A stretch of 64,000 bases of DNA from JAUVZL01 sp965603515 (lineage in GTDB: Bacteria; Hydrothermota; Tepidihabitantia; SM23-42). Positions 16,656 through 25,014 of the stretch are shown piece after piece. The stretch is from NCBI GenBank assembly GCA_965603515.1, contig CBFDDH010000001.1, forward strand, positions 116,611-180,610, given 5' to 3'. The notes beneath the pieces were generated by a model, which worked only from the letters and a program-made list of their open reading frames with translations, was not told where the DNA came from and searched no databases. Each line of letters starts with the position of its first letter. Position 1 is the first letter of the stretch. The position numbers were made by a program, and so were the translations under genes.

Positions 16656-18286
16656 TAGAATATGATCGGTTCATGGTATTCACCGAATTCTTCTTTCAAT
16701 GTACCACACATTTCACCAAGCGTGGTATAAGCGCGTACGCAATCCAGAATCTTAGGCATCAGGTTAGACCCATCAGCTGCGGCTTTGTGTAATCTCCCGA
16801 GTGTTTCTTTCACTTTCTTATTATTGCGTTCTCGTTTGATGCCTTTAAGTGCCTTCACCTGATCACGTTCAACTTGTTTTGGAATTCTCAGAAGCTCCAT
16901 TTCTGCCTTGCCCTCTTCTTCGAGTATGTTCACTCCCACATGATATTTCTCTTTCTTCTCCAAACTCTTCTGGTATTGATATGCACTTCTCGATATTTCG
17001 CGTTGAAAAAATCCCTTATCAATCGCTTTAACCACACCACCCATTTTATCTATCGCAGCAAAGTACTTGTAAGCTCCTTGCTCAAGTTCATTAGTCAAAG
17101 TCTCAACGTAATATGAACCACCGATTGGGTCAATAGTATTGGCAACACCCGTTTCATAAGCTATCAATTGCTGGGTGCGCAAAGCGATCTTGACCGCGTT
17201 TTCAGTTGGCAGGGCATAGGTTTCATCCATAGAGTTGGTGTGGAGTGATTGGGTTCCTCCGAGTACTGCCGCGAGTGCCTGGAAAGCAGTACGCATGATA
17301 TTATTCTGTGGTTGTTGAGCAGTCAACGTGCAACCAGCGGTCTGGGTGTGAAACCTCATCAAATATGAACGGGGGCTTTGAGCATTATACTTATCCTGCA
17401 TAAGGCGTGCCCAAATCCGCCGCGCTGCGCGGTATTTAGCGATCTCCTCAAAGAAATCAAGGTGTGAGTTGAAGAAAAAAGAGAGCCTTGGGGAAAACTT
17501 GTCGACTGATAGACCTGCTTTTATACCGTACTCAACATAAGTTAAACCGTTCTTCAGGGTAAAAGCAAGCTCCTGCAGCGCAGTAGAACCAGCTTCTCTT
17601 ATGTGATAACCAGATATCGAAATTGTATTCCATCTAGGGACATGCTCGGTACAATATGCCATAATGTCGGTAATTATACGCATCGATGGTTCTGGAGGGT
17701 ATATCCACGTCTTTTGAGCTTGGTATTCTTTCAGCATATCATTTTGAATAGTTCCGGTTAGAAACTTCATCGGCACACCCTGTTTTTCACCGACCACGAT
17801 GTACATGGCCAGAAGCATTGCGGCAGGCGGGTTAATCGTCATTGAAGTCGATATCTGGTCGAGTGGTATGCCATGAAATAATATCTCCATGTCTCTAAGC
17901 GTATCAATCGCAACCCCACACTTACCCACTTCTCCTCGTGCAAGTAAGTCATCAGAATCACGACCGTACAAAGTGGGAAAATCAAAAGCAACAGAGAGCC
18001 CAGTCTGTCCATGGTTCAGAAGGTACTTGTAGCGCTTATTTGTGTCCTTTGGTGTACCAAAGCCCGAGAATTGACGCATTGTCCAGAGCCGACCCCGATA
18101 CATGTTCGTGTAGACCCCGCGCACATATGGAAATTCACCCGGGTAACCCAGATCTCGGTCATAATCAAAATCTCTAATGCTATCTGGTGTATACAACGTT
18201 TTCGTCACTCTCCCAGAGGCTGTCGTGAATTTCCCATCTCGCTCCTTGCAGGTCTTAAGCTTCTTGTCCCAAATATCTTTCTTCAT
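16655..18286 (-). CDS. icmA: B12-dependent acyl-CoA mutase large subunit with isobutyryl-CoA mutase signature
   Basis: 543 residues, close paralogue of the mutase at 9.4 kb, with a longer N-terminus. At the two substrate-specificity sites it differs: Phe73 (RQFSGFG) replaces the Tyr89 equivalent and Gln191 (EYQAQKTWIYPP) replaces the Arg207 equivalent, counted by identical 118-residue spacing. Phe/Gln is the pair known from isobutyryl-CoA mutases (Phe80/Gln198 in Streptomyces IcmA). The catalytic His228 (SGYH) is kept. It likely interconverts isobutyryl-CoA and butyryl-CoA; another unbranched/branched pair is possible. It lies between MeaB and the B12 subunit. The gene symbol is inferred from these residues. 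Confidence 0.85.
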   Translation of the reverse strand: MKKDIWDKKLKTCKERDGKFTTASGRVTKTLYTPDSIRDFDYDRDLGYPGEFPYVRGVYTNMYRGRLWTMRQFSGFGTPKDTNKRYKYLLNHGQTGLSVAFDFPTLYGRDSDDLLARGEVGKCGVAIDTLRDMEILFHGIPLDQISTSMTINPPAAMLLAMYIVVGEKQGVPMKFLTGTIQNDMLKEYQAQKTWIYPPEPSMRIITDIMAYCTEHVPRWNTISISGYHIREAGSTALQELAFTLKNGLTYVEYGIKAGLSVDKFSPRLSFFFNSHLDFFEEIAKYRAARRIWARLMQDKYNAQSPRSYLMRFHTQTAGCTLTAQQPQNNIMRTAFQALAAVLGGTQSLHTNSMDETYALPTENAVKIALRTQQLIAYETGVANTIDPIGGSYYVETLTNELEQGAYKYFAAIDKMGGVVKAIDKGFFQREISRSAYQYQKSLEKKEKYHVGVNILEEEGKAEMELLRIPKQVERDQVKALKGIKRERNNKKVKETLGRLHKAAADGSNLMPKILDCVRAYTTLGEMCGTLKEEFGEYHEPIIF

Positions 18287-18296
18287 ATACGCCCCT

Positions 18297-19238
18297 CTAG
18301 TTCCTTGTCTTGATCATTTTCCTGGCTATCTTATTTGCAATGTCATAGGGGTTAAGCTTCCGTTCGTAGACCTTATCAATGATCCTCACCAGTTCCTCTT
18401 TTCGAATGATTTTTTCTCTTAGATGCAATGATATTTTGTCTCCAACCAGGTCATTGATGCGCCTCACGAGTTTCGCCTTCCGCTCCTTTTCAAGACGGCC
18501 GCTCTTATTGAGATATTTCTGATGATTTTGTATTTCGAGAACAAGTGCATCAATACCGACATCCCTGGTCGCTGTTGTTTTGAGAATTGGAAAATCCCAA
18601 CCTGCTTTCTGTTCACGCAATTCAAATGCGAATTTCAATTCCATAAGTAATCGGTCAACCCCATCACGATCGCCTTTATTGACAACAATGATATCAGCAA
18701 TTTCCAATAACCCGGCTTTCATTGCCTGGACACTGTCGCCTGATTCAGGTACCAGAATAACGACCGTAGTATCACAGACTTCAGCTATATCTAACTCAAC
18801 CTGCCCCACACCAATAGTCTCAATGAGGATATAATCCATTCCAGCAGCATCAAGCACCAAAGCAGCGTCAATTGTTTTGCGCGCCAAACCGCCAAGACTG
18901 CCGCGCGATGCCATGCTTCTTATGAAAACATTCTTGTTAAGTGCCAAATCAGTCATTCTAATACGGTCACCAAGTAATGCACCACCAGAAAATGGCGATG
19001 TAGGATCGACCGCAATGATACCGATTTTCTTCTTTTTCAACAATAATCTTTTGGCCACGGCATTAACTAATGTCGATTTACCTGCCCCAGGTGGTCCGGT
19101 AATGCCAACATGGTATGCCCTGCCGGTGTGTGAAAATATTCTTCCCAACAATTTTGCGTCACCGCCATTTTCAACTGCGCTAATTATTCGGGCAATCGTA
19201 CGTTTATCGCCTTTCATGAGTTTATTTAAATAATTCAT
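18297..19238 (-). CDS. meaB: MeaB-family GTPase chaperone of B12 mutases
   Basis: 313 residues of the ArgK/MeaB G3E GTPase family. Walker A is GPPGAGKST with Lys54; the switch region and the VDPTSPFSGGALLGDR motif are characteristic, as are SRGSLGGLA and the ESGDSVQAMKAG stretch. It gates cofactor loading and protects or reactivates the mutase. The gene stands 10 bases upstream of the ICM-type large subunit, so it is dedicated to the mutases of this operon. Confidence 0.95.
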   Translation of the reverse strand: MNYLNKLMKGDKRTIARIISAVENGGDAKLLGRIFSHTGRAYHVGITGPPGAGKSTLVNAVAKRLLLKKKKIGIIAVDPTSPFSGGALLGDRIRMTDLALNKNVFIRSMASRGSLGGLARKTIDAALVLDAAGMDYILIETIGVGQVELDIAEVCDTTVVILVPESGDSVQAMKAGLLEIADIIVVNKGDRDGVDRLLMELKFAFELREQKAGWDFPILKTTATRDVGIDALVLEIQNHQKYLNKSGRLEKERKAKLVRRINDLVGDKISLHLREKIIRKEELVRIIDKVYERKLNPYDIANKIARKMIKTRN

Positions 19239-19308
19239 CTTCAGGTAACCACGGGGTCAAATCTGGAAACTTGAAAATTGAGTAATATCTCAAAACTTAA
19301 AGGATACA

Positions 19309-19791
19309 TTATTCACTTCCAACTTCACCCAATAGTGTAGTATGAAGAGATTCCATTCCTTTTCTTTTATAGAATTCAATTGCTCCAATATTATTGACTG
19401 ATGTATAAACTGTATAGTTTCTTACTGATTTTTCACTAAAATAGTTTATAGCATTATCAAGAAGTTTAATACCAATACCTCTTCTTCTGTAATTTTTATT
19501 AACCATAAATCCTGAAATATGCCCAATTTTTTTAACTGCCCAATAGTCAGGTTGGTTTTGAATTAACACTGAAATGTAACCAATAATCATATTATTATCT
19601 ACAGCTATAAATGCTTTGCGATTCTCATTGTCAATAAAATTTATAAAGTAATTGATTATATCTTTTCTATTTATCCGATCAGTCTTAAAAAAATAACTAT
19701 GATTAGCTTCATATTCTGAAAAAAACTCTTTAGATAGAGGAATCAAATCATTTAAGTTATCAGCATTTTTTAAGGCACGTATTTCTATCAT
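19309..19791 (-). CDS. GNAT-family N-acetyltransferase
   Basis: 160 residues. Acetyl-CoA-binding motif A is visible as YRRRGIGIKLLDNAI, followed by the NNIGAIEFYKRKGM motif B found in many GNATs. The gene is clearly more AT-rich than both neighbours, which suggests recent acquisition. It stands in a short interval between the nucleotidyltransferase and MeaB genes and has only a weak ribosome site. Substrate unknown. Confidence 0.9.
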   Translation of the reverse strand: MIEIRALKNADNLNDLIPLSKEFFSEYEANHSYFFKTDRINRKDIINYFINFIDNENRKAFIAVDNNMIIGYISVLIQNQPDYWAVKKIGHISGFMVNKNYRRRGIGIKLLDNAINYFSEKSVRNYTVYTSVNNIGAIEFYKRKGMESLHTTLLGEVGSE

Positions 19792-19872
19792 ACTTATACC
19801 TATTTATAATTTTTAAGAAGATTCAACACGAAAATATCGTCTAACTCGGTTATATCCGTTGAGTCCCTGGGG

Positions 19873-20439
19873 TTAAATAACTTCTGCTTCTTTCTGTATT
19901 CTCTGTAACATTGACTCAACGCCAAGTTCCTTAGCCCATTTTTGAAGATAGTCCATGTTGAGTTTTCCAAATTGCACTTCATAGACCCGTAATGCATCAG
20001 TAAATTGTTTTTCACTACCACCAGATAGCTTTGCCCACTTCAACTTAGCTAGAATCGTATCCTCAGGGCTTGAAACCCTAATATGCATTCCCATTATTTC
20101 CTCGACGTATTTACGCGCAAACCGCGATCGGTCAAATGCTTCATCCGTAAGCATCCAGAAATCAACCTTATCTCCTGTGTTCACAGCAATAAGATTGAAC
20201 ATACCGTTGTTCTTGATTGCATCAATAATACTCTCATCATCCAAATGGTAATCAGCTGGAGGAAAAACCCGAACCAACTCCTTGACTGCTTTCAGCTGAA
20301 GGGCAACTACAAAATCGATATCATGGGTTGAACGTGGTTCCCCCTGCAAACTTGAAGCAAAAGAACCAGTTAGCATGTATTCAATTCCAACTCTGTCAAG
20401 TGCCCCTACAATTTTTTTTAGTAATTCCTGTTGTGACAT
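19873..20439 (-). CDS. Nucleotidyltransferase-fold protein (DUF6036-like)
   Basis: 188 residues. The N-terminal polymerase-beta-type nucleotidyltransferase motif is TGSFASSLQGEPRSTHDIDFVV: a G-S helix start followed by D-x-D. A downstream RVSSPEDTILAKLKWAKLSGG stretch is typical of this group. Its start overlaps the preceding 73-residue gene by 22 bases, so the two are co-translated. Such two-gene units resemble MNT-type toxin-antitoxin or accessory modules, but no direct evidence of toxicity exists. Last recognisable member of the GlnRS transcription unit. Confidence 0.85.
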   Translation of the reverse strand: MSQQELLKKIVGALDRVGIEYMLTGSFASSLQGEPRSTHDIDFVVALQLKAVKELVRVFPPADYHLDDESIIDAIKNNGMFNLIAVNTGDKVDFWMLTDEAFDRSRFARKYVEEIMGMHIRVSSPEDTILAKLKWAKLSGGSEKQFTDALRVYEVQFGKLNMDYLQKWAKELGVESMLQRIQKEAEVI

Positions 20440-20639
20440 TTATCCAATCGCTTTAAAAATATCTCTTTGATAGTATCGTTCGACAAATCAGGAAATCTCT
20501 TGTGCAAGCCATGAAGAAATAGTCCCCGGCATAACTGAGACAATTCAAGGCATTTCATCAATCTCTGTTCAGACGTCATACGACGAAGTACCTGAATGTA
20601 TATTCTGTGATTTGGACGGTTTTTAATGTCTTTCTTCAT
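20418..20639 (-). CDS. Conserved small helical protein paired with nucleotidyltransferase
   Basis: 73 residues. The chosen ATG overlaps the GlnRS stop in an ATGA junction with GAGG five bases ahead; a longer reading starting inside glnS is rejected. The centre reads MTSEQRLMKCLELSQLCRG and the end RLDKCHNRNY, a pattern I associate with small proteins accompanying DUF6036-type nucleotidyltransferases. It overlaps that gene by 22 bases. Predicted helical and basic; no enzymatic motif. Confidence 0.75.
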   Translation of the reverse strand: MKKDIKNRPNHRIYIQVLRRMTSEQRLMKCLELSQLCRGLFLHGLHKRFPDLSNDTIKEIFLKRLDKCHNRNY

Positions 20640-22321
20640 TTTAGCCTCTTCTCGATCTTTGCCCATGCATCACGCAATGAAACTGTTCGGTTGAATACAA
20701 GTAAGTTTTCAGAAGAATCTGGGTCAACGCAAAAATAGCCGAGTCGTTCAAATTGGTATCTATTTCCTGGTGCGGCGTCTTTTAGACTCGGTTCAATTTG
20801 ACAGGAAGTCAATACATCTAAGGACTCTGAATTTACATTAGATGTGAAATCTCTTCCTTCCTCCACTTCATTAGGATTTGCTTTGGTGAAAAGACGATCA
20901 TACAACCGCACTTCGGCTTTAAGCGCATGATCAGCTGAAACCCAGTGGAGTGTTGCCTTTACTTTACGGCCATCAGGTGCATCACCACCACGTGTTTTTG
21001 GATCATACATGCAGTGTAGTTCGATCACTTTTCCTTTTTCGTCTTTAATCACATCAACACACTTGATAAAATATGCATAACGCAACCGTACTTCACGACC
21101 TGGCACCAGACGAAAATATTTTTTATGCGGTTCTTCACGAAAATCTTCCTGTTCTATGTACAACACCCGCGAGAAAGGCACCTCTCGAGTAGCCATACCC
21201 GCGTCTTCTGGGTTATTCACGCAATCCAATTCTTCTACTTTATCTCCCGGGTAATTGTCAATGACTACCCGAAGCGGATGCAGTACTGCCATTACACGCT
21301 GAGCACGTTTATTCAAATCCTCGCGCAGACAATGTTCGAGCAGTGCTATATCAATGATACTATCAGTCTTTGCCACACCGACACGTTTCACAAAATTTCT
21401 TATTGATTCAGGTGTATATCCTCTCCTGCGTAAACCAGACAATGTGGGCATACGGGGATCACCCCAGCCATCTACATAATTCTCCTGCACAAGTTTTCCC
21501 AGCTTGCGGGTGCTTGTTATCATGTAGCTCAAATTAAGACGAGCAAACTCGATTTGCTGTGGGCGATGAACACCTAACTTGTTCAGATACCATTCATATA
21601 AAGGTCGATGATCTTCGAATTCCAAAGAGCAGAGTGAATGAGTAATGCCTTCGATTGAATCAGATTGACCATGTGTAAAGTCGTATGTCGGATAGATGCA
21701 CCACTTATCTCCTTGACGATGGTGTGATTTATGTAAAATACGATACATAACTGGATCGCGCATATTGATATTAGACGCAGCCATGTCGATTTTAGCACGG
21801 AGTACGCGAGAACCGTCGGGAAACTCACCTGTTTTCATGCGCTTGAATAAATCCAGGTTTTCCTCAACTGAGCGGTTCCGATACGAGCTCTCCTTACCAG
21901 GCTCAGTCAACGTACCCCTGGTTTCTCGGATTTCATCAGCGCTCAAATCACAAACATAAGCCTTGCCTTTTCTTATAAGCTGCATAGCCCACTCGTAAAG
22001 CTGGTCAAAATAATCAGATGCATAGTATTCTCGGTCTGCCCAATCAAAACCAAGCCAACGAATATCTTCTTTTATGGCGTCAATATATTCCTGCTTCTCC
22101 TTGATAGGATTCGAATCATCGAAGCGCAGATTGCAGACACCACGATAATCTTCGGCAATACCGAAATTGATACACAGTGATTTAGCATGGCCAATGTGCA
22201 AATAACCGTTGGGCTCTGGTGGAAAGCGCGTGTGGATCGATTTGTATTTGCCAGTCCTTAGGTCATTATCTATGACTTCACGGATGAAATCGGTAGGTCT
22301 TGTTGGTTTATCTTCTGCCAT
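20636..22321 (-). CDS. glnS: Glutaminyl-tRNA synthetase
   Basis: 561 residues from the chosen ATG (MAEDKPTRPTDFI), which matches the start of known GlnRS proteins (E. coli 554) and follows AAGG; an in-frame extension runs back into the lyase gene and is rejected. The class I HIGH motif is PPEPNGYLHIGHAKS, and the catalytic domain and two C-terminal beta-barrel domains are complete. The KMSKS-equivalent loop, MSKRK in E. coli, reads TSTRK, so one lysine is missing. It charges tRNA-Gln with glutamine. It lies 7 bases after the lyase gene. Confidence 0.95.
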   Translation of the reverse strand: MAEDKPTRPTDFIREVIDNDLRTGKYKSIHTRFPPEPNGYLHIGHAKSLCINFGIAEDYRGVCNLRFDDSNPIKEKQEYIDAIKEDIRWLGFDWADREYYASDYFDQLYEWAMQLIRKGKAYVCDLSADEIRETRGTLTEPGKESSYRNRSVEENLDLFKRMKTGEFPDGSRVLRAKIDMAASNINMRDPVMYRILHKSHHRQGDKWCIYPTYDFTHGQSDSIEGITHSLCSLEFEDHRPLYEWYLNKLGVHRPQQIEFARLNLSYMITSTRKLGKLVQENYVDGWGDPRMPTLSGLRRRGYTPESIRNFVKRVGVAKTDSIIDIALLEHCLREDLNKRAQRVMAVLHPLRVVIDNYPGDKVEELDCVNNPEDAGMATREVPFSRVLYIEQEDFREEPHKKYFRLVPGREVRLRYAYFIKCVDVIKDEKGKVIELHCMYDPKTRGGDAPDGRKVKATLHWVSADHALKAEVRLYDRLFTKANPNEVEEGRDFTSNVNSESLDVLTSCQIEPSLKDAAPGNRYQFERLGYFCVDPDSSENLLVFNRTVSLRDAWAKIEKRLK

Positions 22322-22328
22322 AATAACC

Positions 22329-23819
22329 TTATTTCTTAAATCTAAACCTTGCCTTAAAATGACGCAGGGACAATTCCCTTCCTGAAGTAACCTCAACCCC
22401 GGGTATTTTATCACGGCACTTGTGCAATATGCGCACCGCATCAGCAACCGCGTCAAGGTCGCGTTTCTCATACCTGAGCCTGGGTATTGCAAACCGGACA
22501 AAATTGACTTCAGGTGCGATCTCCTTTTGGGAACTCTGGTCGTATGAACCAAAAGCGAAATGACCGAGTTCACATGCCCGGTGCCCATATGCAGCCAAAA
22601 GCACTGCGCACAATGCAATCCCGCCAAAATCATCTGGTTTCATCGATGTACCGGCATAAAATCTATTAACGTCGAGGTACACTGCATGACCGCCCGTAGG
22701 TAGAAGCACCGGTATACCGAGTTTGTCCATAGTCTCACCGAAATCGCGGATTTGTTCAATCCGGTAAGTTAAATACTCCTCGGTCGTGATGATTCTTAAT
22801 CCAACTGTCAAAGCCATAATATCACGACCTGAAAGACCACCATAGGTCGGATGCCCCTCTTTTATGAGCTGGTAGTTCAACAAAATATCGGGGACCGACG
22901 GGAATTTACTAATGAATACACCTTTGTCTCTTAGGAACAACCCTCCACCCATATTGACCAAACCATCTTTTTTGAAACTGATCGTGAAACCATCTGCATA
23001 AGCAAACATCTCCCGAACGATTTCCTGTATCGACTTTTTTTCGTACCCTGGTTCATAGTGCTTGATGAACCACGCATTCTCGGCAAAACGACAGGCATCA
23101 AAGAAAAACGGAGTATCGTATTGACCGCAAAGTTCAGCAACCTTTTTGATATTCTCAAGAGATACCGGCTGACCTGCAGCAGTATTATTCGTGATTGTCA
23201 TATAAACTACAGGGATTTTATCATTTGAGTCACTGAGGAGCGTTTTCAACTTGACGATATCCATATCCCCTTTGAAACGATCCGATGACTTCATATCTTT
23301 CAACTCGGGGCTGAAAAGATTCAATGCCTTAATATCATTTGCCTTAATATTGGCACCGGTCGTGTCAAAATGACCATTGCTCGGGATCATAAATCCAGAA
23401 CCTTGCTTGCCTAGTACTGAAAACAATGCATCTTCACATGACCTGCCCTGGTGGAAAATAAAAGCATTTGGTCTACCAATGATTGGATCATTAAAAAATG
23501 CTTCACCGAACGTATCTTTTATTTGTTCCATCAATAGATAGAAACCGCGATTCGAACCATAGGCTTCATCACCGAGGTGCAAGGCAGCCCATTGTTCATT
23601 TGTCATCGTTGAAACCCCGGAATCAGATAAAAGATCACACCCAGTTATCATCTCTGATGGAAAGTAGAAAACGTTCAAACCAACCTTCTCCAATGCCTCA
23701 GCGCGCTCCTTTGGAGAAAATATTTTCTTCATCTCAACTGAATGATTGAAATATGGTCGCGCCTGTAAATTCAAGTCTTTCTCTGTAGTGATATTCTCGA
23801 TGATATGACCTAAGTCCAT
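22329..23819 (-). CDS. Beta-eliminating lyase, tryptophanase/tyrosine phenol-lyase family
   Basis: 496 residues, slightly longer than TnaA (471) or Tpl (456). Family motifs: LLSDSGVSTMTNEQW, FIFHQGR, the PLP lysine in TISFKKDGLVNMGG, and TYGGLSGRD. At the position of the Tpl substrate arginine (ERG motif) this protein reads CELGHFAFG, nearer the EIG of tryptophanases, so tryptophanase is somewhat favoured. It would split tryptophan (or tyrosine) into indole (or phenol), pyruvate and ammonia, consistent with an amino-acid-degrading operon. GAGG precedes the start. Confidence 0.88.
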   Translation of the reverse strand: MDLGHIIENITTEKDLNLQARPYFNHSVEMKKIFSPKERAEALEKVGLNVFYFPSEMITGCDLLSDSGVSTMTNEQWAALHLGDEAYGSNRGFYLLMEQIKDTFGEAFFNDPIIGRPNAFIFHQGRSCEDALFSVLGKQGSGFMIPSNGHFDTTGANIKANDIKALNLFSPELKDMKSSDRFKGDMDIVKLKTLLSDSNDKIPVVYMTITNNTAAGQPVSLENIKKVAELCGQYDTPFFFDACRFAENAWFIKHYEPGYEKKSIQEIVREMFAYADGFTISFKKDGLVNMGGGLFLRDKGVFISKFPSVPDILLNYQLIKEGHPTYGGLSGRDIMALTVGLRIITTEEYLTYRIEQIRDFGETMDKLGIPVLLPTGGHAVYLDVNRFYAGTSMKPDDFGGIALCAVLLAAYGHRACELGHFAFGSYDQSSQKEIAPEVNFVRFAIPRLRYEKRDLDAVADAVRILHKCRDKIPGVEVTSGRELSLRHFKARFRFKK

Positions 23820-23830
23820 TTCCGTAACCT

Positions 23831-25009
23831 CTATTCTAAAGATAGCTCAAGAATTTCTGAAATATCCATAACTTCAATACTCGCGTTCAATGATTTTATG
23901 GTTTCTTCAAACATCTGAAGACAGTACGGACAGGCAACACAAAGGATATCAGCACCAGTTTCTAATATTTGCTCAGCACGGAGGTCAGCGAGTCTTTCAT
24001 CCTGGGGCCAATCACGCCACAGACCCATTGCACCACCGCCACAACAGATACTGAAATCCCGATTGAAAATAGGGACCTCAATAAGCTTCAAACCCGGGAT
24101 ACTCTTTAACACTGCCCTTGGCTCATCATAAATGTCCATTTGTTTACCTAATGTACATGGATCATGGTAGACAACGGTTTTTTCAAACGGCCTTTTTGGG
24201 ACTATTTTCTTGTCCTTTATCAACCGGTCAAATACCTGTACTGCGTGGAGTGTTTCAAACCCATCATAATATTCTGGGTATTCTTTGGTAAAAGTAACCA
24301 AACAATGGGGTGAAGTAGCGATTACTTTGTGCACCTTAGTCTTTTTGAATAGTTCAGTATTTTGCTTAACCGCAGTTTGAAAAACCTTTTCCGCACCCAC
24401 CCTACGCACTGCCTCGCCACAACAGAATTCTTCTTTTCCAATAATACCAAAAGAAACAGCGGCTCGTTTTAGTATCCTCGCCGTAGCTTGGGAGACCTTT
24501 TTGGCCCGCGCATCATAAGCTGGCAAACAACACGGGAAATACAAGTACTCGCAGTCCTCAGTGTATTGAGGTATGTTCAGACCCGCAGCCCAATCACCCC
24601 TTTTCTCAATTGATTCACCAAGCGGATTCCCTGAACTAAAGACCCGTGTGACAACACTCTTTAATTCTCCAGGATAAGAATCATAATCAACAAGTATCCT
24701 TCGAACCGCGCGCAATATGTCAGAAAGCCCAACGCCGCGCGGGCACTCGGACTTGCATGAATCGCATCCAACACATCTAAATACATCAATAGTATCAGCG
24801 GCGATCTCCTCCTTTTCTTCACTATCAATTATCGCACCGAGTTTAATGCGCTGACAGAACCGATACGTAGTGTAATTCAACCCATCGAGAAGATTCCATG
24901 GACATGCCGCCATGCATCGACCACATTGATAACACTTAATAACGTCAGCAGCGTCCGATTCAATAATCGCATCGCGTACTTCTAAATTTATTTTTATAGA
25001 ACCGCCCAT
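23831..25009 (-). CDS. ETF-associated Fe-S oxidoreductase with two 4Fe-4S and two CCG domains (HdrD/GlpC-like)
   Basis: 392 residues. Two ferredoxin motifs near the N-terminus: CYQCGRCMAACP (Cys26, 29, 32, 36) and CVGCDSCKSECP. Two CCG cysteine-rich domains follow: YFPCCLPAYD with EFCCGE, then HDPCTLGK with SICCGGG. This is the soluble part of heterodisulfide-reductase-D-like proteins. Unlike membrane ETF:quinone oxidoreductases of this family, no NarI-like membrane segments are present. Placed right after EtfA with its ribosome site overlapping the EtfA end, it is the likely electron partner of the ETF and acyl-CoA dehydrogenases. Final acceptor unknown. Confidence 0.9.
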   Translation of the reverse strand: MGGSIKINLEVRDAIIESDAADVIKCYQCGRCMAACPWNLLDGLNYTTYRFCQRIKLGAIIDSEEKEEIAADTIDVFRCVGCDSCKSECPRGVGLSDILRAVRRILVDYDSYPGELKSVVTRVFSSGNPLGESIEKRGDWAAGLNIPQYTEDCEYLYFPCCLPAYDARAKKVSQATARILKRAAVSFGIIGKEEFCCGEAVRRVGAEKVFQTAVKQNTELFKKTKVHKVIATSPHCLVTFTKEYPEYYDGFETLHAVQVFDRLIKDKKIVPKRPFEKTVVYHDPCTLGKQMDIYDEPRAVLKSIPGLKLIEVPIFNRDFSICCGGGAMGLWRDWPQDERLADLRAEQILETGADILCVACPYCLQMFEETIKSLNASIEVMDISEILELSLE

Positions 25010-25014
25010 AAAAA

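Noticed and set aside
19800..20021. Short minus-strand reading frame of 73 codons overlapping the nucleotidyltransferase
   Set aside because: Frame-shifted shadow of the real gene with no recognisable features.
20639..22633. Longer GlnRS starting inside the lyase gene (665 residues)
   Set aside because: The extra 104 residues overlap the lyase gene in another frame and match no GlnRS; the ATG at 22321 has AAGG and the expected N-terminus.
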